Assembly (NCBI GenBank): GCA_002307095.1
Contig: DBTO01000287.1
Location: 1 to 7,968, forward strand
DNA from: Sulfurospirillum sp. UBA1314
Lineage (GTDB): Bacteria; Campylobacterota; Campylobacteria; Campylobacterales; Sulfurospirillaceae
Length of the DNA stretch: 7,968 nucleotides
Direction: 5' to 3'
Below, piece by piece: positions 1 through 5,945 of the stretch (within the stretch, counting starts at the first letter, position 1; each line of letters starts with the position of its first letter). The notes below the pieces were generated by a model that saw nothing but the letters and a program-made list of their open reading frames with translations, was not told the origin of the DNA and ran no database searches. Made by a program: the position numbers and the translations under genes.

Positions 1-61
1 ACCACTCTCCCATCTGCCCATTTTGATAGGACTGGAAGTATAACGATTTTGTGCTTATTTG

Positions 62-102
62 AGGATTAATGGCTTTACATGTAAACCATTAATCCTTTTT
101 TT
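62..102 (+). terminator. Rho-independent terminator for a plus-strand gene left of the window
   Basis: A perfect 11-bp stem (62-72 with 86-96, AGGATTAATGG / CCATTAATCCT) is followed directly by a run of seven T's on the plus strand (96-102). The loop is almost entirely the 12-bp palindrome TTTACATGTAAA (74-85), so the whole element can fold nearly end to end. The T tract lies only on the plus-strand side. Read from the minus strand, the stem is followed by CAAATAAG, so the hairpin is a poor terminator for the chemoreceptor ending at 104. A plus-strand gene ending near the left edge is implied; one reading frame stops at 41-43, but no protein can be identified. A minus-strand ATG at 21-19 with a TATACT box at 43-38 is a competing reading of this edge. 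Confidence 0.65.
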
Positions 103-103
103 C

Positions 104-1180
104 TTACGATTTACGAATGGCTTTAAATCCCTCGATGAGTTTCTCAAAGCCGACTTTACTCGAATTTTCGACCGTACGGAATGTTGCCACGCCTTCGTTT
201 AAATTGCCATTGTTACTGAAAATATCAATGGCTTTTTTAAGACCTTCATGAACTTTTACATGATGTTCACTCACTTCGTTCACAACCGTTTGGCTGAGTC
301 TTTGGCTAATACCCGAGAACCATTTTCCAAAACGGCATGCGGTGTGCCCTAAGATGTCGACATTTTTGCGACCGAGGGCGGCATTGTAGCCTTTGAGTTT
401 GAGCATAATGTGGTCAATTTTACCATTGCTGACGGAGATTTCATTGGTAACATTGTCGCATTTGTTGGTAATGCTGACCGAATTTTTCAGCATCGTATTA
501 ATTTGAGTATAAAAATCGTCCAATATTTTCATCGAAGCTTTGGATTCACTTTGGAATGTCTCGCTGGTGTCTGCCATGGAGTTGGTGTTTTGTTTCAAAA
601 CACTGATGTTAGACTCGACTTCGAGTGTTGCTTTTTGAGTACGCTCAGCCAATTTGCGCACCTCATCCGCCACAACGGCAAAACCACGTCCATGTTCCCC
701 TGCGCGCGCCGCTTCAATGGCAGCGTTGAGCGCTAAAAGATTGGTTTGGTCGGAAATATCTTTGATGAGATTAATAATGTCACTGATGGCAGAAACACTG
801 CTGGAGAGGTTTTCGACATCGTGGGTAAATTTTTGGGTCAATTCTTGAACCTTTTCGAGCGATGCAGAGATATCTTTGGTCTGGGTTTCAACATTTTGAC
901 CCTCTTTCATGGACGCATCATTGAGTGTGTTGATCTCGTTGAGCATGGTCAGGCTCTCTTCGACGGTATTTTGTAAAAAATTCATACCATCTTCGTAACT
1001 TGCAAGAAGAATCGTCAGAAGTTCCTCTTTAGTTTGGTCTTTGGAAGCCTCTTTTGCCTCTTGTTCCATGTGTTGATTGACATTTTGGAGTTGCTCATGA
1101 GATGCTTTGATTTTTTGAAGTTCGTCTTTGAGTGCTTGATTTTCACTCTCTAGTTCTGAAATACGCTTACCGCCAAACAT
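104..1180 (-). CDS. Soluble methyl-accepting chemotaxis protein with C-terminal CZB zinc-binding domain
   Basis: This 358-residue chemoreceptor has no transmembrane segment or signal peptide, so it should be cytoplasmic or loosely membrane/array associated. Residues 1-50 are a charged predicted coiled coil. Residues about 60-250 are the signalling module, with the conserved hairpin tip at 141-183 (DISDQTNLLALNAAIEAARAG and onward) that contacts CheA and CheW. The C-terminus is a CZB domain with the expected three-His/one-Cys zinc set: His257, Cys282 in CRFGKW, His307 and His311 in HVKVH. The same architecture (coiled coil, signalling module, CZB) occurs in Helicobacter pylori TlpD, a cytosolic receptor linked to oxidant and hypochlorite responses; a similar redox or energy-sensing role here is inferred. 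The start is supported by AAAGGAGA seven to eight bases upstream, and the gene has its own promoter. Family is near certain, ligand unknown. Confidence 0.95.
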   Translation of the reverse strand: MFGGKRISELESENQALKDELQKIKASHEQLQNVNQHMEQEAKEASKDQTKEELLTILLASYEDGMNFLQNTVEESLTMLNEINTLNDASMKEGQNVETQTKDISASLEKVQELTQKFTHDVENLSSSVSAISDIINLIKDISDQTNLLALNAAIEAARAGEHGRGFAVVADEVRKLAERTQKATLEVESNISVLKQNTNSMADTSETFQSESKASMKILDDFYTQINTMLKNSVSITNKCDNVTNEISVSNGKIDHIMLKLKGYNAALGRKNVDILGHTACRFGKWFSGISQRLSQTVVNEVSEHHVKVHEGLKKAIDIFSNNGNLNEGVATFRTVENSSKVGFEKLIEGFKAIRKS

Positions 1181-1184
1181 CGTG

Positions 1185-1217
1185 TCTCCTTTGGGTTATA
1201 TGACGAAGATTATAACA
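1185..1217 (-). promoter_or_regulatory. Promoter and ribosome binding site of the chemoreceptor gene
   Basis: On the minus strand an extended -10 box TGTTATAAT (1217-1209) lies about 29 bases before the start codon, with no convincing -35 box at the expected distance. This is the usual appearance of housekeeping promoters in Campylobacterota. The Shine-Dalgarno AAAGGAGA is at 1192-1185. The promoter separates the chemoreceptor from the preceding transporter unit, although read-through is possible because no T-tailed hairpin is seen in the 63-base gap. Confidence 0.65.
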
Positions 1218-1243
1218 AAGATGTGTGACTTTCGCGTTGTATA

Positions 1244-1720
1244 TTAATAATACCCCACACAAATTCCATTGGAAAGGTTGATCTTTCTTTCAAAAGGAGA
1301 AGGTCCAAAATATTTACACTTTTCGATGTAGATGTGGTAGTTGTAGCTTAGCCCCAAATCATCGTAAAATTTTTGGAGATTGACCAGTTTGACATCGCAG
1401 ACATCGATGATCTCTAAGGCTTTGTAGATGCAGGAGTTGTTGTGTTCTATGAGGTGAGAAGGCGCAAGCCCTGTGTATTTGCAAAAGGCTTGGGACTGTA
1501 CCATTCCTGTGAGGTTTGTGCACTGTTTCACAATCTCTTTGTACTTAGGAAGGATGCTCTCTTTGCGTAAAAAAACGACACGCGCATCATCAAACTTAGC
1601 GGCTTCCCCATTTTTCCAGTAACGATAGGCATTGGATGAAATCCCAGCAAGCAGGCTAAACTCTTTGTTTAAAACATAATGGTTCAGCCAATGGTTATGC
1701 GTCAGAATGTTCATCTGCAT
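1244..1720 (-). CDS. Unrecognised 158-residue protein with two HTH-like segments, coupled to the transporter gene
   Basis: I do not recognise the family. The protein is soluble, with no signal peptide or membrane segment. Two segments look like helix-turn-helix cores: residues about 17-39 (FSLLAGISSNAYRYWKNG) and 74-94 (FCKYTGLAPSHLIEHN). Each has the hydrophobic-x-GIS/GLA-turn pattern, so a duplicated DNA-binding fold is possible. Six cysteines (67, 80, 97, 108, 135, 154) are many for a cytosolic protein this size, but they do not form an obvious CxxC zinc site. The start codon lies 1 nt after the transporter stop and has no strong Shine-Dalgarno, which suggests translational coupling. An in-frame ATG two codons on is an alternative start. 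The tight linkage makes a function tied to the transporter plausible, for example local regulation, but this is inference. Confidence 0.8.
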   Translation of the reverse strand: MQMNILTHNHWLNHYVLNKEFSLLAGISSNAYRYWKNGEAAKFDDARVVFLRKESILPKYKEIVKQCTNLTGMVQSQAFCKYTGLAPSHLIEHNNSCIYKALEIIDVCDVKLVNLQKFYDDLGLSYNYHIYIEKCKYFGPSPFERKINLSNGICVGYY

Positions 1721-1721
1721 G

Positions 1722-3305
1722 TTACATGATCTTCATACCCAGTTGCGCAAGGACGATAACAAGCACCAACCCCAGCGGGTAAACAGCGGCATACGCGATG
1801 GAAGGGTAGTCGGTTTTGGTCATATTATTTGCCATGGTTAACGAAGGTGTGGAGGTCATCGCACCGGAGAGAACGCCTAAAATATCGATAAAGTTCATCT
1901 TCAAAATGGTTTTACATGTAAACGCGATCAAGCTCATGGAAAGTAGCAACGCACCAAGGGCAATGACGATCGGTAAAATCCCATTATTTTCGAGCGATTC
2001 GACAAGGTATTTGCCTGCATTGGTACCCAGTGTGGCGATAAAAATGAGCTGACCAAGGGTTTTTAAAAGTGTGGTTGAGTGCGGTGAAAGGTTCCAAACA
2101 ATCGGTCCCACACGTCCAAGACGCCCTAAAATAAGCGCAGTAATCAAGATGCCACCTACAAAGCTGAGTTTGATGTCACCAACTCCGGGGATATAAAGTG
2201 GAATGCTTCCGAGCAAAATACCAAAAACAACACCGAGTGATATAGGCAAAAAGTCCGCAGCAGGGTATTTCAAAAGGTCATTACCGATCAGTTTTATCAC
2301 TTTTTCGGTGTACATTTCAGGTGCAACGACATAGAGTTTATCGCCAAGGCGTAAGGTCAAATCAGGATACGCAGGAATATCAATACCCGCTCGTCTGACT
2401 TTGGTAATGATGGCGCGCAAGGATTTGAGCTCTTTGATCATGCCGATTTTTTTACCGACGATCTCTTTATTGGTGGTCAAAAGCCTAAAAACAGACATAT
2501 TGTCTTGAAACTCATGCTCTTCACCAATCTCTTCACCTAAAATAATGCTCAAATTAGCCAGTTGCTCTTCCGTACCTGCTACTCTGATAACATCGCTAAA
2601 ACTAAGCGAAACATCATCACTCGTTTGATCGACTTTTCCATCCAACGTCATTCGCTCAATCACCGTCGACGTCATGCTCTCGATTTTTGATTTTTTGATC
2701 TGCGTGTTTCTAAAATTTTCATTGGTGATGCGAAAATTGCGGGTCAAAATATCTGGAAAACGGCTTTTTTGCGCTGCTTCATACGCCTCAACCTCCTTGT
2801 CGATATCCACACGAAACAGCACAGGAAGCACACGAATCAACAATACCGTTGCCACAATGCCAAAGGGATAAACCAAACCAAAGATAACCGAAATGGTAGG
2901 CGTATGTTTGATCTCAAGGGCTGCTGCGAGGGCTGGAACAGAGGTCAGTGCTCCTGTAAAAATACCATCGACAATCGTTTTAGGGAGATCGTAAAAGTAG
3001 CCAAATCCAAAAATAATCACAAAAAGAAGAAGCAAAAGTGCTGTCGCAATAAGGTTGAGTTTGAGACCTTCATTTTTAATCGTGTCAAAAAAACCAGGAC
3101 CCGATTGAAGCCCAACCGCATAGATAAAAATCGCCAAGCCAAAGTACTGAAACGCATCAGAGATGACCATACCAAAATGCCCCGCGATGAGCGCAACGAT
3201 CAGCATAGCGGTGACATCAAGCGAGAAGCCTCTGATTTTAATATTGCCTAAGATGTAGCCAACGGAAATGATGGCAAAAAGATAAAAAATTTCGTTATTA
3301 ATCAT
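1722..3305 (-). CDS. AspT/YidE/YbjL-family membrane transporter with central RCK_C domains
   Basis: This 527-residue integral membrane protein has the two-fold layout of the aspartate:alanine exchanger family (TC 2.A.81). Hydrophobic half one spans about 1-165 and half two about 350-527, around a soluble region of about 190 residues. Each half carries the family repeat: GALTSVPALAAA (118-129) with GLVYPFG (143-149), and GAMTSTPSL (481-489) with AAVYPLG (506-512). The family motif GLQSGPGFF is at 65-73. The soluble part contains one clear TrkA-C/RCK_C domain (about 265-340) and probably a degraded first copy (about 205-260), which in relatives regulates transport. Length is normal and no part is missing. 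Family members exchange amino or dicarboxylic acids, for example aspartate for alanine or succinate. The substrate here cannot be told, so calling it aspT would overreach. Its promoter is nested in an upstream terminator hairpin. Confidence 0.9.
   Translation of the reverse strand: MINNEIFYLFAIISVGYILGNIKIRGFSLDVTAMLIVALIAGHFGMVISDAFQYFGLAIFIYAVGLQSGPGFFDTIKNEGLKLNLIATALLLLLFVIIFGFGYFYDLPKTIVDGIFTGALTSVPALAAALEIKHTPTISVIFGLVYPFGIVATVLLIRVLPVLFRVDIDKEVEAYEAAQKSRFPDILTRNFRITNENFRNTQIKKSKIESMTSTVIERMTLDGKVDQTSDDVSLSFSDVIRVAGTEEQLANLSIILGEEIGEEHEFQDNMSVFRLLTTNKEIVGKKIGMIKELKSLRAIITKVRRAGIDIPAYPDLTLRLGDKLYVVAPEMYTEKVIKLIGNDLLKYPAADFLPISLGVVFGILLGSIPLYIPGVGDIKLSFVGGILITALILGRLGRVGPIVWNLSPHSTTLLKTLGQLIFIATLGTNAGKYLVESLENNGILPIVIALGALLLSMSLIAFTCKTILKMNFIDILGVLSGAMTSTPSLTMANNMTKTDYPSIAYAAVYPLGLVLVIVLAQLGMKIM
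1911..1922. repeat. TTTACATGTAAA palindrome inside the transporter gene
   Basis: The same 12-bp palindrome as at 74-85 and 7135-7146, here within the transporter reading frame, where it encodes Phe462-Thr-Cys-Lys465 near a membrane segment of the second half. Being coding, this copy cannot be only a terminator loop. Confidence 0.7.
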
Positions 3306-3367
3306 AAAAAAAGTGCCTTAAAAGAATTAGGCGAATTATACCTGAATTAGCCGTTACTTTTAAGGCA
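3306..3367 (-). terminator. Long-loop terminator of the hydrolase-SDR-CMD operon, abutting the transporter start codon
   Basis: An 11-bp perfect inverted repeat (TGCCTTAAAAG at minus 3367-3357, CTTTTAAGGCA at 3324-3314) is followed on the minus strand by C and seven T's (3312-3306). It lies 8 bases after the stop of the CMD gene, so it is well placed to end that operon. The 32-base loop is long for an intrinsic terminator, though GGC/GCC inside could close it further. The loop holds the TATAAT of the next gene, and the second arm carries its only Shine-Dalgarno candidate. The two arms could instead be an operator flanking the promoter; sequence alone does not separate these readings. Confidence 0.5.
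3335..3340 (-). promoter_or_regulatory. -10 box of the AspT-like transporter promoter
   Basis: A perfect TATAAT on the minus strand would start transcription near 3328, giving a leader of about 22 bases. There is no good -35 box. GAATTA occurs three times around it (3324, 3333, 3344). The only Shine-Dalgarno candidate, TAAGG in the leader, is rather far from the ATG at 3305, which a run of seven T's immediately precedes. Initiation may therefore be weak or depend on leader structure. Confidence 0.55.
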
Positions 3368-3374
3368 AAAGTGA

Positions 3375-3911
3375 CTAAAAATCTTTCTCAATTTTGAACG
3401 CATCAAAGATAATGTCGATGGCAGTCATGCGAGCACCGTGATTGGTCGCATCAAGGATTTCTCCATCGGCGTAGCCAAGATCACGCAAGGCTTGGATATC
3501 TTTGGCTTCAACGTCGTGAGGTGTTCGCACTGCTTTGAGGACAAAGAGAAGCATCGCTTTTTCTTTAGCATCCAGTTTAGCATCGTTTGGATTGGCGCGC
3601 ATCGCTTCGACCTCTTTGGGTGTCCATCCCATCATATTGATAAGAATGGAAGCGTTCATATCGACACAATAACTGCAGCTGTTTTTGTCGGAAATAAGCA
3701 TACGAATAGAGGCAAGCAACGGCATCGAGAGGGCTTTTTGTTTGACCATGTAGTATTCGATAAATGCCATTTGTTGTTTGATGAGCTCAGGGCTTGCGCT
3801 AAAGATTTGTGCTGAATTGCTCACGCGTCCTCGCATGGCTTCGATTTTTCCATAAAGCTCAGCGAGCTCACCTGTGGCGTTTTCGGGTTTGATGGTAGTA
3901 ATTAATGGCAT
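3375..3911 (-). CDS. Carboxymuconolactone decarboxylase/AhpD-like protein with CxxC motif
   Basis: This 178-residue all-helical protein belongs to the CMD/AhpD-like superfamily. Members act as decarboxylases, alkylhydroperoxidase partners or thiol-disulfide enzymes, usually in the cytosol. The hallmark is NSCSYCVD with Cys79 and Cys82. In AhpD the active site is a Glu twelve residues before the first Cys and a His four after the second. Here those positions appear to be Ala67 and Asn86, so the full AhpD proton relay seems absent and a dithiol redox role is safer than peroxidase. I chose the ATG at 3911 because AAAGGA (3923-3918) lies 6 bases upstream; the longer frame from 3941 adds ten residues with no ribosome site. 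It follows the SDR gene by 50 bases and is probably the last gene of the TetR-controlled operon. Confidence 0.85.
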   Translation of the reverse strand: MPLITTIKPENATGELAELYGKIEAMRGRVSNSAQIFSASPELIKQQMAFIEYYMVKQKALSMPLLASIRMLISDKNSCSYCVDMNASILINMMGWTPKEVEAMRANPNDAKLDAKEKAMLLFVLKAVRTPHDVEAKDIQALRDLGYADGEILDATNHGARMTAIDIIFDAFKIEKDF

Positions 3912-3961
3912 GATTTTTCCTTTAAAAGTAATGTAATTCATTAAAATCTATGTAAAAAAAT

Positions 3962-4708
3962 TTATAGTGTCTGACCATTTTCTGCTCGTATGACTTGTCC
4001 AGTGATAGAATCGGCAGTCAAAAGCATCAAAATCAACTGAGCAATGTCTTCTGGCGTAGAGATACGCTGTAAAGGTAAATGCCCAGAAAGTGCGTTCATC
4101 TTATCTTCATTTCCTTCCCACCATCGTGTTTTGACAGCCCCTGGTGCAATACAATTTACACGAATAGCTGGCGCTAAGGCTTTAGCAAGTGCGCGAGTCA
4201 TTCCATGGACAGCAGACTTTGATACGGCATAGGGTAGCGATGATCCATAGCCAGTTTCTCCTGCGATACTCCCGACATTAACAATGGCTGCTCCAGAATG
4301 AATACGAAGATAAGGTGCAGCTGCACGACAACAATTAAACGTACCTTTTACATTTACAGCAAGTAGTTTATCCCAGATTTCACTCGTTATATCATCTAAT
4401 ACGTCAAACTTTAATTGATGCGTAATTCCCGCATTATTAACTAAATAATCAATTCCGCCAAAGCTTTTTACGGTGTTTAAAACCATTGCTTGTACTGATT
4501 GTTCATTCGCAATATCTACCTGTAGCGCGATGGCTTTTCCTCCTTCATCTAGAATAGTTTTTACTGTCTCTTGGGCATCTTGCTGACTGCATGAGTAAGC
4601 AATAACAACAGATACTCCTTCTTGTGCTAATAATAGGCTGGTGGCACGTCCTATACCTGTCCCACCTCCAGTAACAATAGCGATTTTATTTTGAAGTGAA
4701 AGTTTCAT
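3962..4708 (-). CDS. Short-chain dehydrogenase/reductase (classical SDR)
   Basis: This 248-residue cytosolic NAD(P)-dependent oxidoreductase has a complete classical SDR set. The cofactor motif is TGGGTGIG (13-20), with Asp65 for adenine contact, NNAG at 91-94, and the catalytic tetrad Asn119, Ser147, Tyr160 and Lys164 (YAVSK); PGAV follows the last strand. Length and layout match FabG-type 3-oxoacyl or sugar/alcohol reductases. Tyr38-Ser39 after the second strand leaves cofactor preference unclear. FabG itself is unlikely because no fatty-acid genes are adjacent. The start codon overlaps the stop of the hydrolase gene by 4 nt (ATGA), so the two are translationally coupled. Stretches of the gene, for example around 4380-4440, are visibly more AT-rich than the hydrolase, which might mean a different origin. 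Substrate is unknown; a carbonyl or quinone substrate would suit the neighbours. Confidence 0.93.
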   Translation of the reverse strand: MKLSLQNKIAIVTGGGTGIGRATSLLLAQEGVSVVIAYSCSQQDAQETVKTILDEGGKAIALQVDIANEQSVQAMVLNTVKSFGGIDYLVNNAGITHQLKFDVLDDITSEIWDKLLAVNVKGTFNCCRAAAPYLRIHSGAAIVNVGSIAGETGYGSSLPYAVSKSAVHGMTRALAKALAPAIRVNCIAPGAVKTRWWEGNEDKMNALSGHLPLQRISTPEDIAQLILMLLTADSITGQVIRAENGQTL

Positions 4709-5271
4709 CCTAAATTCTTTTTTTTAAGTAATGGTACCCATTCATTGAGCGTTAAAACGCGACTAAATCCAAATGCTTGAGCGACCAAAAATGATCGGTG
4801 TAACTCTTCAGCACTTACTTCTCCTGCATCGTTTTTAAAAGCCAGTGTGCCATTGGCATCGCTTAAGAACTCGACATTAAAGCCCAACTGTGAAGCATCG
4901 CGTGCTGTGGCATCACAACAGTTTTGAGTCATATAACCTATGACGGTAATGGTATCGACACCAAGAGTTCTCAGTCTCCAGTTTAGGTCTGTTCCTATGA
5001 ATGAACTTGCATGGTTTTTTTCGATATAAAGATCAGGTTTTAGAACTTTGATCTCATCGTGAAATTCCCACAAATGACTTTCGCGTACAAAAGCCCCTGC
5101 CTTTTCTTTGAGGCTGGTATGTTGTACAAAAACAATCATAACGCTTGCTTTTTGAGCCTCTTCAATCGCTTTTTTGATCTGCTCAAAACTGTTCGGTGGA
5201 TAGCTAATGGGCAATGCGCCACCTTCAAAATATTCATTTTGGACATCGACAACGATGAGAGCTCGTTTCAT
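4705..5271 (-). CDS. Isochorismatase-like cysteine hydrolase
   Basis: This 188-residue cytosolic protein is of the isochorismatase-like (cysteine hydrolase) superfamily, which includes nicotinamidases, ureidoacrylate hydrolases and N-carbamoylsarcosine amidases. The catalytic triad is intact: Asp9 in VVDVQNEYF, Lys85 in IEKNHASSF, and Cys118 in GYMTQNCCDATARDA, the family GxxTxxCxxxTARDA signature. Length is typical of single-domain members; there is no aryl-carrier domain as in EntB. The nicotinamidase metal-site pattern (DxHxxxH) is not evident, so PncA is unlikely. The start is certain from a consensus AAGGAGGT (5282-5275) three bases before the ATG. It is the first gene of the operon, divergent from tetR, with the promoter and two predicted TetR operators directly upstream. 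It probably hydrolyses a C-N or ether bond in a small molecule that also feeds the SDR, but the substrate is not deducible. Confidence 0.92.
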   Translation of the reverse strand: MKRALIVVDVQNEYFEGGALPISYPPNSFEQIKKAIEEAQKASVMIVFVQHTSLKEKAGAFVRESHLWEFHDEIKVLKPDLYIEKNHASSFIGTDLNWRLRTLGVDTITVIGYMTQNCCDATARDASQLGFNVEFLSDANGTLAFKNDAGEVSAEELHRSFLVAQAFGFSRVLTLNEWVPLLKKKNLG

Positions 5272-5280
5272 AAAACCTCC

Positions 5281-5296
5281 TTGACTGTTTGGTCAA
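5281..5296. promoter_or_regulatory. Predicted TetR operator, box 1
   Basis: The site TTGACTGTTTGGTCAA is a 5-6-5 inverted repeat. It lies just downstream of the -10 box of the hydrolase promoter, covering its predicted transcription start and early leader, and touches the Shine-Dalgarno. Bound repressor here would block initiation or early elongation toward the hydrolase. It matches box 2 at 13 of 16 positions, including all ten arm bases. Confidence 0.75.
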
Positions 5297-5301
5297 GCAG
5301 A

Positions 5302-5330
5302 AGTTTAACCAAAATTGACCGATTAGTCAA
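5302..5330 (-). promoter_or_regulatory. Promoter of the hydrolase-SDR-CMD operon
   Basis: Reading the minus strand, TTGACT (5330-5325) and TAAACT (5307-5302) are separated by exactly 17 bases. This is a better -35 match than most promoters in the window. The -35 is part of operator box 2 and the start point falls in box 1, so repression is expected to be tight. Confidence 0.6.
5315..5330. promoter_or_regulatory. Predicted TetR operator, box 2
   Basis: The site TTGACCGATTAGTCAA has the same 5-6-5 symmetry as box 1 and lies 34 bp from it centre to centre. Its right arm contains the TTGACT -35 box of the leftward hydrolase promoter, and it also covers the -35 region of the rightward tetR promoter. 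Occupancy would shut both directions, the standard autoregulated divergent TetR arrangement. The 16-bp layout resembles the NemR box (TAGACC-N4-GGTCTA, as I recall it), consistent with the regulator family. Confidence 0.75.
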
Positions 5331-5344
5331 GTGGGCGAAAAATG

Positions 5345-5371
5345 TGGTATAATCAATCTAATCATAAAGGA
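5345..5371 (+). promoter_or_regulatory. Promoter and ribosome binding site of the tetR gene
   Basis: An extended -10 box TGGTATAAT (5345-5353) is followed by the Shine-Dalgarno AAAGGA (5366-5371), seven bases before the ATG. No consensus -35 exists; its place is taken by the right arm of operator box 2, implying autoregulation. Confidence 0.7.
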
Positions 5372-5378
5372 ACTATAA

Positions 5379-5945
5379 ATGGAAAATACACGTGATAAAC
5401 TGATTCATGCAACATTTGACGAGGTCTTTTCACATGGCTATCAAGGTGCAGCACTCTCCGACATCTTAGCCAAAGCAGGCGTGCACAAAGGTTCCATGTA
5501 CCATTTCTTCGCCAATAAAAAAGAGATGGCACTTGCCTCCATCGAAGAGACCATACTCAAAAAAAATTTGGAAAAGTACAGCTATGTCGAAACCTACACG
5601 AGTGGTTTTCTCGAAGAATTCTACACACGCTTGCGCGACACTTCTGTTCGAGACTTCAAACGTGGATGCCCCATCGCCAACGTTGTCCAAGAGATGTCCA
5701 ACATCGATGAAGATTTTAATACGCTGATGAAGTCCATCTATGGCGCTTTTCGCGCGAATATCAAAGCTATTTTGGATAAAGCGATTGAGGTAGGAGAAAT
5801 GAAACCGTGCGACACAACGAAATTGGCACTCTTCATTACCTCAACCGTTGAAGGCGCTATACTTGCCGCCAAAGCGAGTGGAAATGCGCAGGATTATAGC
5901 GATGTGATTGAAGAGTTGATTGAGCATATTGAGGGGAAGAGATGA
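5379..5945 (+). CDS. TetR/AcrR-family transcriptional repressor
   Basis: This 188-residue one-component regulator has an N-terminal HTH at about residues 25-46 (ALSDILAKAGVHKGSMYHFF), a textbook TetR DNA-binding core. The all-helical ligand and dimer domain follows, with RGCPIANVVQEMS at 95-107. Many NemR/QacR-type TetR proteins have a similar GC-x-x-x-N segment near this point, and in E. coli NemR a cysteine in the regulatory domain senses electrophiles and hypochlorite. Cys97 is therefore a candidate sensor, with Cys144 the only other cysteine; this is inference. The gene is divergent from the hydrolase operon across a 107-base region holding two matched operators, so it should repress that operon and itself. 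Its stop overlaps the following lipoprotein start by 4 nt (ATGA), so the lipoprotein is probably co-expressed. Family and local target are strong; inducer unknown. Confidence 0.92.
   Translation: MENTRDKLIHATFDEVFSHGYQGAALSDILAKAGVHKGSMYHFFANKKEMALASIEETILKKNLEKYSYVETYTSGFLEEFYTRLRDTSVRDFKRGCPIANVVQEMSNIDEDFNTLMKSIYGAFRANIKAILDKAIEVGEMKPCDTTKLALFITSTVEGAILAAKASGNAQDYSDVIEELIEHIEGKR

Noticed and set aside
410..976. Three plus-strand open frames opposite the chemoreceptor
   Set aside because: They lie entirely within a strongly conserved chemoreceptor gene on the other strand, have no ribosome sites, and encode no recognisable domains.
2769..3251. 160-codon plus-strand frame opposite the transporter
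   Set aside because: Its product is rich in Lys, Arg and Asn with no domain pattern, as expected from the antisense of a membrane-protein gene. The minus-strand frame has all the family motifs.
3912..3961. Separate promoter for the CMD gene (TTTACA with a TACATT-like box)
   Set aside because: Spacing is about 15 bases and the -10 is poor. The 50-base gap has no terminator, so read-through from the SDR gene explains expression better.
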